Below the pieces are notes generated by a model that had not been told where the DNA came from, made no database searches, and worked only from the letters and a program-made list of their open reading frames with translations. A program made the translations under genes and the position numbers. Positions 13,227-24,430 of a stretch of 64,000 bases of DNA are shown piece after piece. This DNA comes from Morinoia aosen (lineage: Eukaryota > Arthropoda > Malacostraca > Amphipoda > Talitridae): positions 49,019,842 to 49,083,841 of the forward strand of contig CM059569.1 of assembly GCA_030386875.1 (NCBI GenBank). Reading direction: 5' to 3'. Position 1 is the first letter of the stretch. Each line of letters begins with the position of its first letter.

Positions 13227-14340
13227 GTGGTGCAATACTGCGTGCCTAAACAAGACAAGCCAGAGCTCACTGCAAGGTGTGGTGCAATACTGCGTGACTA
13301 GACAAGAAAAGCCAGAGCTCACTGCAAGGTGTGGTGCAATACTGCGTGACTAGACAAGACGAGCCAGAGCTCACTGCAAGGTGTGGTGCAATACTGCATG
13401 CCTAAACAAGACAAGCCAGAGCTCACTGCAGGGTGTGGTGCAATACTGCGTGACTAAACAAGACGAGCCAGAGCTCACTGCAGGGTGTGGTGCAATACTG
13501 CGTGACTAGACAAGACGAGCCAGAGCTCACTGCAAGGTGCGGTGCAATACTGCGTGACTAGACAAGACGAGCCAGATCCCACTGCAAGGTGGGGTGCAAT
13601 ACTGCGTGACTAGACAAGACGAGCCAGAGCTCACTGCAAGGTGTGGTGCAATACTGCGTGACTAGACAAGACGAGCCAGAGCCCACTGCAAGGTGGGGTG
13701 CAATACTGCGTGACTAGACAAGACGAGCCAGAGCCCACTGCAAGGTGGGGTGCAATACTGCGTGACTAGACAAGACGAGCCAGAGCCCACTGCAAGGTGG
13801 GGTGCAATACTGCGTGACTAGACAAGACGAGCCAGAGCTCACTGCAAGGTGTGGTGCAATACTGCGTGACTAGACAAGACGAGCCAGAGCTCACTGCAAG
13901 GTGTGGTGCAATACTGCGTGACTAGACAAGACGAGCCAGAGCTCACTGCAAGGTGCGGTGCAATACTGCGTGACTAGACAAGACGAGCCAGAGCCCACTG
14001 CAAGGTGGGGTGCAATACTGCGTGACTAGACAAGACGAGCCAGAGCTCACTGCAAGGTGCGGTGCAATACTGCGTGACTAGACAAGACGAGCCAGAGCCC
14101 ACTGCAAGGTGTGGTGCAATACTGCGTGACTAGACAAGACGAGCCAGAGCTCACTGCAAGGTGGGGTGCAATACTGCGTGACTAGACAAGACGAGCCAGA
14201 GCTCGCTGCAAGGTGCGGTGCAATACTGCGTGACTAGACAAGACGAGCCAGAGCTCACTGCAAGGTGTGGTGCAATACTGCGTGACTAAACAAGACAAGC
14301 CAGAGCCCACTGCATGGTGTGGTGCTCTATTGCGTGAATA
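13227..14340. repeat. 52-bp satellite array, about 21 units
   Basis: The word GGTGCAATACTG recurs every 52 bases from 13229 to 14321 (1092 bp, 21 periods). Units are nearly identical; variation is concentrated at a few positions (ctcac/cccac, gtgtgg/gtgggg/gtgcgg, gactaga/gcctaaa). The outer units at both ends share variants such as ACAAGCC in place of ACGAGCC. Reading frames over the array are open by chance. There is no unique spacer between units, so it is not CRISPR-like. Confidence 0.97.
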
Positions 14341-15670
14341 AAACAAAGAGTAAGCAGTAAAGTGGAGTAAAGAGAAATGCTAGCTCCACAACCCTGTCTA
14401 GAATGAGTTATTATTTGAGGATAGCACGTATTGCTCATCAACGATGTTACTGACATTTCAACTGTATTTTAAAAGTTGGGCCACGTAAACGGAGCTGAGG
14501 AGGACAGAACTTTCCAGAAAGCTCTGTAAAACTATTTCTGCAGAAATATTTTCATGATTTTTCCATTAAAGCCACATTGCTAAAATATTGGTATTAGAAT
14601 TTAAACCTTCTTCTAACATTTTCTAATTTATTTCACTTCGTTTCAATTTTACTATTTAAACGCTCAGCGAGGCCAAGTTCATAAAAGACGTCACTGAACA
14701 TCTACTATATTATGACCATTCGCTCACATGGGAAGCGTGCATGATGTTGAATTTAGCATGAAGACCTTAAACTAAAAATTATGAGTTCACTTCTATCTGA
14801 GAACTTAGTTATTTTTTCGAATGCTATGACCATGAAGCTTCATTTAGAGTGAAACAATAGAGAATTGTGAAGGCTGTATCAGGTTCGCTAGGCAATTTGG
14901 AGATGGGGAAGTGCTCTTGCAACGCAAAGTTAATGGAATTAAAGAGAGGAGAATTTTTCCTCCGGGTATGCAACGTAGTGCATTTTATCTGCATTTTATC
15001 ATCGATCATTGAACCTGGTAAATTTCATTTTTGCATGACTGAGCAGATCGTCAAAAATAAAGCATGATCTATTCAGTAAAGAAATATGAATAACAAAAAG
15101 AATCGTTTATTCCTATGTATACGTACTGTCATGACTACAATTGTTTGCAAACGTCGCTGCGACATTGATACTTATAATTATCTTCAAGTGGCAGCGAGAA
15201 CTACTGGCATCTTTTATTTCATAGTAATTAATTAGAATTAATTAGAAAATATAATTAGAACTTCACTGTGTTCTGTAATATCTAAAAAGAGGAATTAAGC
15301 TTGGTATAAATCAAATTAAATACATCCAAAATCGCCCACAAAGGCTTTGAGATGCACTCGGCTACAGTACTTTGGAGAAGCCCAGCAACTTCTTCTTTTG
15401 TTTTTTATTACCTTTCGTAGGGCAGTTATGATATTTCATAATACAACAGCAATATTTATTTCAAGTTATTTATTTATTCTCAAATTATTCATTTATCCAG
15501 AAGCTTTTCATTTATTCATAAGCTATTTATTTATCGACAAGTTATTTACGTCCAATTAACTGGCAGCTTATCATTCATATCTAATGAAGAGATGCAAATG
15601 CGTAGAGGTATAAATAAAAATGTCATGGCTGCTATCTTGTCAATTGATAATCACGTCACAAGCCCCTCAC
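14341..15670. other. Non-coding stretch between satellite and GMC-like exon
   Basis: AT-rich sequence with no recognisable gene. At about 15460-15545 there is a short degenerate repeat of TTATTTATT-type words. I searched by eye for the next exons of a minus-strand GMC gene (GxGSAG and RGK.IGGSS motifs) and found none. Confidence 0.4.
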
Positions 15671-15797
15671 CAACAATGAAGTCGACGATAATGTCTTCCG
15701 GCGTCACGCTCGTACGGAACACCGGCGCTGCCACCATCATTCCTCCCAGCACCGTCGCCAGCTTTTTAATGAAGTTCAAGATCGAAAAGCCTGCCAT
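15671..15797 (-). CDS. Orphan first exon of a GMC-like oxidoreductase
   Basis: On the minus strand an ATG at 15797 opens 42 codons plus one base, ending at a strong GTGAGG donor (15670-15665). The peptide starts MAGFSILNFIKKLATVLGG, is hydrophobic enough for a signal or anchor segment, and ends in EDIIVDFIV with phase 1. That matches the segment just before the FAD-binding GxGSAG motif of insect GMC enzymes (typically D-F-I-V-V-G-G-G-S-A-G). An in-frame stop lies just upstream, supporting this ATG. No downstream exon was found between here and the GMC gene ending at 10584, which is on the opposite strand. It may be an orphan exon, a broken paralogue, or the first exon of the neighbouring gene in inverted position. 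Confidence 0.42.
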
Positions 15798-15930
15798 GTT
15801 GATGCTCGTTTGATAGGCACTTTGTGAAGTGCAAATTTAAAATTAAACTATAGCTTCTCAGTATGAGGTAAATTCATCGAAGCTGAATTGTGAGAGATGG
15901 TCTTTTAAACTTTGCAGTATTCCTTATTAA

Positions 15931-17751
15931 TTAAGCTCATTTTACACCTACGGTGTGGAGCGACGGTATGGAGCGACGGTGAACTTGCTATAGCTCCTCC
16001 CACGAGAGGATTGAGCGTCAGTGCGCACCAACTTGCTTTTACATTGCCACTCAACACAACGCTCCTTCCCGAGAGACAGAAATCGTCACGCAGGGCTCCT
16101 CTCCTGGGTCTTCCACCGAGATCTTGTTTTTTTTTGCGATCCCTTATGGGTTTCTAGGTTTAATTAATTTTTGATCTATTGCTAAATATGTTTTTTTTCA
16201 AGTCAGACAGTAAATTCATCATTAACTGAAGTAAATTTAACAATGCAGTAAAAAATTATTGTTTCAACACCGTGTGCAAATGAATATCTGATTCAAAACC
16301 ACGTCTATCGGATGGGGTAGAACGTGTTCAATCTGTTTCTCGACCTTAAAAACGCGTAACGAACGAGTATCTTACGAACTTCCAAGCCTGGCCAAGCCAA
16401 GGATACTTAGGATAGCCGGCGCTTCACTTGTGTTGCTTCGATTTGCTTGGCACGTTGCAGTGAGGTAACGCGCATTGTAATCGTAAAACTGGTTGTGCAT
16501 TCTTTTAAATGAATGCCTAAAAATTAATTATTTTAAACATTCAAATTTTCATATTTTTTCCGCACTAATATTCAAAATGGCTAGCCCTCCAAAAACGATG
16601 TCCAAAAAGTGGCAAATGCAGTCTTTCAAAGAAGAATGGTTAATGGAAAGAATGAAAAACTTGTCACGGTTGGAAGCCTAAGCCAAAATTGGTACGAGAT
16701 GTCATCAACAGAGTATGTCCCCAGCGTAATGAAAAGTGCCTTGCACAACAGAAAAGTCGACTTAATATTGAAATTTGGGCTGCAGAAGAGAATTAGGAGG
16801 AAATACAGGAATAAAATCAGCATTACCATCATTGTTTCTACTGACGTATGTTAATTTTACTTTTTTCTTATAAAAAAAACTACACTTCTTCGTTTATTTT
16901 TAACGAATCTGAGTTTTTTTCATGTTCAATCTAGGTTTATCTGAACATTTTCAGTGAGAGCCCTGATCGTCAGTATTGCTCTTACAATACTGACAGAATA
17001 CTTGGCAGAACAATTTGCAGAATATTTACAGAATATTTTGCAGAAGTAAAAAGCTAATATTCTAAAAAACTTGAATACTACCCAATTACCTTCAAAAAAC
17101 ACTGAAAATAGAAAGAAAAAATAAATACAAATTACTAATTTGTAGGCGTATTTTTTTACTTCTCCTTTAATTTCAATAATCTTCTAATGACACCTGCCGA
17201 ATGTTTTTCGTCTACTTGAAGTACTTTTCCTGAGAGCAATGCACACTGTACAATTTTAATTGCTCTTTAATTAATTTTACGTTCACATACGCTGTGTATG
17301 TTTCTTTGATTTTTTGAATTGTGAGAGCTGTTTCCTTTCTTGGCCTCTCAGTGTTTGAATTTTCGTTTTAACCATTGAAATATTATAATTGGGGAAGTGA
17401 GATTCTATACTTTTGAAATCATCTTCTCTGGACACTGTTTTTATACTCTGCGAGCTTAACGTTCCATAAACATGGAAATTATTTACATTTTTCGATAGGA
17501 GTTTTAATTGCTTCCTTCCTCCATAATATGTAAGCCATGACTACACATGCTCTCTATGGTCTCAAGAGCAACTGAACGCTGTCGACTGGCAGTGCACACC
17601 GCCAATATTTAGCATGCAGAATGTTGGCGCTCCTTACCGTGAGCGTGGCAATAAGGGTCATTTTGCTCTGCTGTGGGCGGAGCTTATTTGGCTGGCGGGA
17701 TGGAGCGACGGTGTGGAGCGCGAAGACACCGTCAATGTAAAAGGGCCTTAA
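15931..17751. mobile_element. Degenerate TTAA-bounded DNA transposon with inverted ends
   Basis: Flanked by TTAA at 15931-15934 and 17748-17751. Inside, the ends are imperfect inverted repeats: left G-CTCA-TTTTACA-CCT-ACGGTGT, right (reverse complement) G-GCCC-TTTTACA-TTG-ACGGTGT. Subterminal GGAGCGACGGT words occur at both ends. An interior ATG at 16577 opens a 34-codon frame with KKWQMQSFKEEWL, like the N-terminus of BED/hAT-type transposon proteins; the following 16682-16854 is open in another frame. The coding part is therefore decayed. TTAA target plus GGCCCTTTTACA ends suggests a piggyBac- or PIF/Harbinger-like origin. Confidence 0.6.
16577..16681 (+). pseudogene. Transposon protein remnant
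   Basis: Short open frame starting MASPPKTMSKKWQMQ and continuing SFKEEWLMER to a stop at 16679-16681. The lysine/tryptophan-rich KKW..SFKEEWL segment resembles the start of transposon-encoded zinc-finger proteins. The frame shifts afterwards and no catalytic domain is visible. Lies inside the TTAA-bounded element. Confidence 0.35.
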
Positions 17752-19132
17752 AATAGACCTTGACCGAAGTACCGGTTTTCATTTTTTATCCTCACTATGC
17801 TTAACAACTTGAATCAGTCAATTACGTATGAATAAGAGAGCACAGCATCAAATTCATGAACGAATACACAGCACTTCTGAGGAACAAGCGTCGTTCATAA
17901 AAGTTTCAGTGCTATGAAAAACATCAACAAACGTATAAAGGAATTCATTCATTTGTACACGGGTGTCAAAGAATGAGAACTTCTCCAGGAAGACTCTTCC
18001 CAAAGCTTATCAGACGTAAGCCAAACACGAGTGACGCTAACTAACGCTCTACTGTGACTGAAGATTTACTTTATTGTAAACCTCACATCGCATTATCCTA
18101 CAACTTAGGCGAGGTGGGAGCGTCGGATGGAGCGATCTCACGCGGTATTACCCGCAAAATTTCCTTTGGAAGGTCCTTAGCGCACACCAGCTTCACCGAC
18201 TGCTTCAAGGTTATACAGAAGTTACTTTCATACCTCGCATACAGGTTTACATGATCACAAAATAATAGCCAGCTCTAAGATTACAGGAATACTGCACTTT
18301 TTGTTACAATAAATATCTGACTGATTACAAAAAGAATTATTTTTTAACTTTGATTAGTTTCAAATTAATTAAATGGAGAAAGACACCTAAAATGAGAATA
18401 TCTGAACAAGTAGTTGCGTAGAAGTGATAGTACCAGTTGCATGTACTCACTTTCACGTTTGAGCGCGCCATACTCAGAAATTGATCATATGCGCTTCAGT
18501 TCTAAAAGAGATCTCGACGCCGAGCAGTGATGACGCTCTACAACTAGCCTTGGATGATCGATTGGTGGTCTTGGATGATTGAGGACCTGCGTATGACCGA
18601 TTATTTTCAGAAACGTTGTAGTTGATGAACATTTTAGGCAATGCCATTACACCTACAATTCATTTTCTATTACTTTTTGGACTATTCACCGTTAACGCAA
18701 GTGTACCATTGTACTAGACTTAAGAAACATTCTACCTCTGTATCACCTGTGGTAAATAAATTTTTTAAATTGTTTAAACATCTGTATAAACGGTGGTAGA
18801 CGTGAAGTAAATTACTCTCTCGTAGGCTATACTTCACGGACATGAATTGGAGTTCGGTTATAATCTACTGTACAACGTTATTTTATTATTTTATTCTTTT
18901 AATGTTTATTAGGCCCTCCGATATAGCTGCCGCGCTGAATATAAGTTTAACCAAGAAATTACTTCACTCTTATTTCTCATTCGCACTTGGAATTACTCAT
19001 GAGGGGAAACTAAATAATTTATACATTATGCAAAATTAAGAATAAGCTTTCCTTTTCTATGTGAGAAAGGAGCGAGGCCCTTCTTTCCACACCACGTAAA
19101 GCCAAATTAAATCATTGACCTATGGATATTAT
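17752..19132. other. Intergenic stretch with one exon-like segment
   Basis: Mostly AT-rich. The segment 18098-18199 is exon-like on both strands. On the minus strand a GCAG acceptor (18203-18200) is followed by about 33 open codons rich in K, P, E and S ending in TAG at 18098. On the plus strand the same DNA is bounded by TTAG (18109) and an AAG|GTTATA donor (18209). I recognise no family in either reading. Confidence 0.3.
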
Positions 19133-19134
19133 TA

Positions 19135-20628
19135 TACAGGGTGTTTCAAAAATACACGGCATAATTTCAGGTATGTATTTCCCACATGTAGACAATCAAA
19201 ATAGTTCATTACAACATATGTCCGGAAATGCTTCATTTCCGAGTTATGGCCTTCACAACATTGAAATTCACCGGAACGTTTTTCTTTCCGCAGGTCGTTG
19301 CCATTACAGAAGATGTTCAAAATGACCACCTCCTGCTTGAATACAGACCTCACATCGATGTCTCATTGACCTGCGAACACGATCCCACACTCCAGGAATG
19401 TTGCGTATGTCCTCAGAGCGTGCCACAATTCGATTCCGAAGGGATTCCAAATCAGGCACCGGAGACGAATAAACCAATGATTTTAAATGGCCCCACAAGT
19501 AGAAATCGAGAGGGTTCAGATCAGGTGAGCGTGGAGGCCAAGCAATTGGGCCACCTCTACCTATCCATCGATCAGGAAATCTTCGATCCAAGTACCGGCG
19601 AGCCGTACGACTGAAGTGTGCAGGAGCGCCGTCATGCAAGAAGTGAGCGTGCTGACGATCGATCAGTGGAGTGTCGTCATAAACATCAGGTATGATGTTT
19701 TCCAGGAAGTTTGTGTACGCCTGCCCCGTAAGTCTGTTTACAAGTACATGGGGTCCAACTAACCGATCACCAATGATACCGGCCCACATGTTGAGGGAGA
19801 ACCGCACCTGGTGATGAGATACAACAGTTGCATTTGGGTTTTCATACGCCCATACATGCTGATTGTGGAGATTTGTTATGCCATCTCGTGTGAACTGTGC
19901 TTCATCTGTAAATAATACTAAGGCAGGAAAGTTCGGATTTGCAGCACATTGCTGCAAGAACCACTGACAGTACCTAACTCGTGCAGGGTAATCTGCTGGT
20001 GACAGCGCCTGTACACGTTGCAAATGGTAAGGATACAATTGATACTCTTTCAGCAGTCTCCAGACAGTCGTATGGGGAACATTCACTTGCAACGCTAACC
20101 TTCGTGTGCTGATAGAAGGAGTTCTGTTCACAATCTCCAGAATCTCCTCCTGTTCTTCTGGAGTTGTAGATCTTGGTCGTCCCCTTCCCAATCCAGGAGA
20201 GTCAAATTTTCCATACTCGCACAGACGCTGATGGAGACTTACAAATGTCTTCCGATCTGGACATTGTCGCTGTGGGTACCTCTCCTGGTACAAACGACGA
20301 GCCAGCGCAGCATTGCCGTCTGCCTTACCGTAGATCAAGTGCATCTCTGCCAGCTCCTGATTTGTGTACATGACACACAGTCGAACGCCAAACACAACAC
20401 TGAATTTAACCTTCGCCTAGGAATGATCTGTCAGAGTGCCCTCTTAATGTGTCCTTTGACGGCAACGACCTGCGGAAAGAAAAACGTTCCGGTGAATTTC
20501 AATGTTGTGAAGGCCATAACTCGGAAATGAAGCATTTCCGGACATATGTTGTAATGAACTATTTTGATTGTCTACATGTGGGAAATACATACCTGAAATT
20601 ATGCCGTGTATTTTTGAAACACCCTGTA
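19135..20628 (-). mobile_element. Tc1/mariner-superfamily element, apparently intact
   Basis: A 1,494-bp element bounded by TA dinucleotides (19133-19134 and 20629-20630), the usual Tc1/mariner target duplication. The terminal inverted repeats are 168 bp each (19135-19302 and 20461-20628) and, read base by base, are identical. Termini are TACAGGGTGTTTC. A single uninterrupted transposase frame lies between them on the minus strand, its stop two bases inside the left repeat. Perfect repeats and an intact frame point to a very recent insertion that may still be mobile. Confidence 0.97.
19304..20395 (-). CDS. Tc1/mariner-type transposase, DD(36)D
   Basis: 363-residue DDE/D transposase. N-terminal half: helix-turn-helix DNA-binding region (QELAEMHLIYGKADGN, then RTPSISTRRLALQ with TTVWRLLKE) around a GRGRPRS linker. 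C-terminal half: catalytic aspartates in LFTDEAQF, FLHDGAPAHF and RSPDLNPLDFYLWGHLK. I count 36 residues between the second and third Asp. C-terminus is GGGHFEHLL, as in a widespread insect transposase family. The second Met (20371, MYTNQELAEMH) is the more likely start because family members begin there. The stop lies just inside the left inverted repeat, so the gene fills the element. No stops or frameshifts. Confidence 0.95.
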   Translation of the reverse strand: MFGVRLCVMYTNQELAEMHLIYGKADGNAALARRLYQERYPQRQCPDRKTFVSLHQRLCEYGKFDSPGLGRGRPRSTTPEEQEEILEIVNRTPSISTRRLALQVNVPHTTVWRLLKEYQLYPYHLQRVQALSPADYPARVRYCQWFLQQCAANPNFPALVLFTDEAQFTRDGITNLHNQHVWAYENPNATVVSHHQVRFSLNMWAGIIGDRLVGPHVLVNRLTGQAYTNFLENIIPDVYDDTPLIDRQHAHFLHDGAPAHFSRTARRYLDRRFPDRWIGRGGPIAWPPRSPDLNPLDFYLWGHLKSLVYSSPVPDLESLRNRIVARSEDIRNIPGVWDRVRRSMRHRCEVCIQAGGGHFEHLL

Positions 20629-22034
20629 TATATATATAAAAGCATCTTCTATCACATTTTGCCCATAAGCACGTAAAATAAAAATTAAATTGAATTTAAA
20701 ACATTCCTGTCAGAATTATAATAAAACAATTTTAAATTAAACCCATGTTAACTATACCGAATATTGTTGAGCCTAATCCATGAAAGATTTTCGTTTAATA
20801 AGGTCCGAACTTTTTAGCTTTAATTTAAAAATACTTTGGAGCCTCTTCGTCCAACAGGTGAGAAATTTTACCTAAGTCAAATGGTAAAATTTCGATAGTT
20901 TGACTTAAAACAAAATAGCGTCATTTATTCCTCCTCATGAAGTAATATAATTAACATTTTCTGAGAATAATTTCTATGGAATATTTTCTGAGATTCAAAT
21001 TTATATTGACTTGAAGTACATACCTACAATAAGGTAAAAATAATAAACAGGCGGAAATTTTGGTTTGCCGCAATACGGGAGTGGTTATAATAGTGGTTCC
21101 CATTCCGTCCATAGATAAAAAAAACTGGTTTTATAAGAGCCAGAAAAATAAACAGGCGGAAATTTTAGTTTGCCGCAATACGGGAGTGGTTAAAATAGTG
21201 GTTCTCATTCCGACCATAGCTAAAAAAAATAGTTTTAAAGGGCCCGAAAAAAGTGGTTTCACATGGGTGCCGATAAACAGGGTTCTACGCGAGTCAGATA
21301 AAAAAATCTTCTGAGCTTTTAACTTGAAGTAATTGAAGACATATTCACGCAATAGGTGAGAAAAGATCCATAAGTCAAAGAGATATTTAAGGCTACAACT
21401 TCGGAATTGTGCAGTAGCTCTAAGAGGTACGACAGCGTGGGCATTATGAAGACATATACGTAATGCTTAGATTCAAAGTCTGTATTTCATGACACATGTT
21501 AGACTTTTATTCGAAGGTAAAAGAATTCTGATCCAAAGCTTAAAGTCAAGTGAAAATGTAGAGAAGTAAGATTTATGAATACTCATTCTTTTGCAAAGCT
21601 TCGATTTAAAATGTTTTAATTTAGATCGCAGTTTTTTTTTAGTTGAGCTCGATAACAAAGGGAGTCAGAGGATCGATACCTGCAGCTACGCAAATGCTCA
21701 TACTTCGTTAAAAAAAAGTGTAGTTTCATAAAAACTTGAACCAGACATTGAAGAAGAAACTGCATGTAGATGACCTTGTGGGATTTTGGTATTCGCAGCC
21801 CGATCGTTCTGTTTTGTTTTGCTTTTAGTTTCGTTAACTTTGTTGATGAATTGCGCCTGCCACTGTGTTCACCCTACTTAATTCTTGAACTATTATCACA
21901 AAAACATCTCCCTGGAATGGCACATTTTTGTTTTACGAGCCTCGGTGGACCCGCGCTTGAGCTTTTTCGCCTGGTCACTTGTTGCTTAGCACATACACGT
22001 AACATTCGCTCTGGCTACCTACCCTTTATAAAGT
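20629..22034. other. Non-coding stretch with a 105-bp duplication
   Basis: AT-rich. A direct duplication of about 85 bp with 105-bp spacing lies at about 21041-21135 and 21146-21240 (shared words AACAGGCGGAAATTTT and TTTGCCGCAATACGGGAG). Nothing coding is recognised. Confidence 0.6.
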
Positions 22035-22276
22035 GTTGGCCAGAAGTAACTAACCCTTTCAATTTGCTAGCTGAGTAAATAGGATACCGAAATAAATCAC
22101 AAAATGTTATTTCTTCAAATATAACAAGTTTCAACTTCAGTTTTCCTTTTATTAGCTAGCTGAGTAAATAGGATACCGAAATAAATCACAAAATTTTTAT
22201 TCTTTCAAATGAAACAACTCTCAGCTTCAGTTTCCCCTTTATTAGCAAATTAAAAGGGTCCGTTACTTCTGGCCCA
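22035..22276. mobile_element. Short MITE with internal tandem duplication
   Basis: Inverted ends: left 22038 onward reads GGCCAGAAGTAAC-TA-ACCCTTTC-AATTTGCTA; the right end, reversed, reads GGCCAGAAGTAAC-GG-ACCCTTTT-AATTTGCTA and stops at 22273. The interior is two tandem copies of an 89-bp unit (CTGAGTAAATAGGATACC at 22071 and 22160). There is no coding capacity. Target duplication not evident. Confidence 0.75.
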
Positions 22277-24430
22277 CCCGGCATATACAGCCATCAATTT
22301 CCTGAGCTCACCTTGTTTTACGACTGGGTTCCTCCATTCTTAGATGACCGTTAATTCATTTTAGATTGTTTCTTTTTATTGCACCAAGTGCTCTCTAGAA
22401 TTTCATAGCTTGAGATGTTCGGATTGTTAAAGCAGTTAAACTGTGCATCTCTAAATCATAGCCTGTCCGATTCATTCTGGTACATGATTCGGAAAACACG
22501 GAATTAGAGTTTATCCTTCTTTGCACATAGTTTTCAGTTCGTTTATATTTTTCGGTATCTTGTATAAACGCGAACGTTCAGCTCTCCCCGTAAATTTTTC
22601 AGTAGATTGAAGTCTGTCTACAGTTCTATTTGTTCAAAAAAGTTAAACTATGACTTATTTAACATTTCAGAATGAAAGCAAGAAAGAAAGAAAGAAAGAA
22701 AAAAGGAAAACATTTTCTCTGAAAAGTGGGTGCAAAGTTTAACATATTGTAAGGGCATGGCTTAGCGCGTGCGTCCTGTCTCCTAATAAAGTGACCCCGG
22801 AGAGAAAGCCAGTGCTTGGCCATGCTCAGTATTATAAATTCCGCCGAATACCCGATAGCCGTGTTGTTAACTCGTCACGCCATCGTGTATAGTAGGTACG
22901 TAGAATCCCGGCTGTAAGTCTTTCTTTTGTGCGTTATTCAGATATCTTGAAGCTATATTGTCAGTTGAGCTTCTGTAATATTTACGTAGATACTTATCCA
23001 TGTTTACGCCCATCAGGCTGGGGAGGATATAGCGTGTCTTCCGAAGTGTCATGCGTCCTGTCGACCGCTCACTGTGCCGTGCTATTCATCCTGTCGTGTG
23101 CCGGCTTCCTCGTATGACCCTGTTGGTCAGGAACGCCCAGGCCCCCAGACCTCCTGTGGCCTTGGAGTAGAGTTGCTGTCCGTGCTTCTCCAGTTAACTA
23201 CGTGCCCTCTTGAGGAAGGGGTTACTACTCAAGCCACCTTGTGACTGGGTGGGCTTGGCTGACGTCTAGATTTGAGACGTAGGACCTCGGTCCGGATTAT
23301 ATTTTGTATGTTGGGAATGTTTTAGGATTAAGAGGGTAGCTTAAGGATCTGCGCCAACTTCGGCTTCCGTGTTCGTTCCGAGTTGGACGCCACTTCGAAT
23401 ACTAATATATAAGTTAAGTGTTAATTTGATCCTGCCTTTCTCTGACCCTCTGGTAATCCGCTCCTCTGATAACGTTTCCGCGGGGACTCGTCTCGTGTCT
23501 CTCCCCTGGGCTGGACGAGGTTCCCCTATCTATTTACGTGGGGAGGGTACCTTACGAGGCCGGGAGCTGACCTTCAGTCCCAGGTACTCTTTGATACCAG
23601 GCGTAAGCTGCGCCGTTAGCCCACCTGGCCCATCAAACCCTCACACATATTAACTTTACAATTTCTCAACTTGAAGGTCCTCCCATCCAACTGTTGGAAA
23701 TAGAAATACCACAAATAAGCATGCTAATGTCTTTGAATGTTTGAATTATATGGGAGCGAAGCAGCAAAATGTGCTTCCTTCGTTTATTATAAGTTATAAA
23801 AGCATGAAAAGACACGAAACACCCTACTGGTTTAAGAAAACGAAAGAATATAACTTGATTTCATTTTTCAGAAGAATTGTTATATACTCATAGTTAATTA
23901 AAGCACACAGAATTCTTAGTTTGATATGTTTTAAATCCAGAATTATTATGCAACTATAATGAGCTTTCACAATGACACGTGATCTGTCGCGTTTGTATTG
24001 TATTGACCAATTAGTTGGGAGTATGATGAGTGAATGCAAATATGGTGCTTACAAAACAAAAGGTTTATTGTTGAGGGATTTTATCCTATGAACAAGGTGA
24101 GCACTAATGAGAATGAACATGCTTTTTGCATGAATAATTTTAAAATATTATTAGAAAATATTATTTCCTTAAATGATTATCAAACCCCCAAACAGAATTG
24201 GACTGTGTACTTAGTTTACCAAAGACATTGTGCAACGAGCAAGTAATAAACGATCATAAACGCAAAAATAAATTTCAATACTTGTTCTTTTTATTGTGCA
24301 TGAGAATTTGCGAGGTCAAAGGTTTATAAATCCTAACCCACAAATAACTTTTAATTCCATTCATCGATTTATATTGGGATCCAGAAATATATAACGTCCA
24401 CCATCAGTACTTAGCGTTCTGTTTCAGGTC
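22277..24430. other. Intergenic repeats, including a GC-richer block
   Basis: A (GAAA)n microsatellite lies at about 22677-22705. The block 22750-23650 is much richer in G and C than its surroundings, with no frame resembling a known protein; it may be the untranslated or decayed part of an unrecognised retroposon. From 23650 to 24430 the sequence is ordinary AT-rich DNA. Confidence 0.35.

Noticed and set aside
13227-14340. CRISPR-like regular spacing
   Set aside because: Whole 52-bp units are repeated with no unique spacers, and the context is eukaryotic; it is a satellite.
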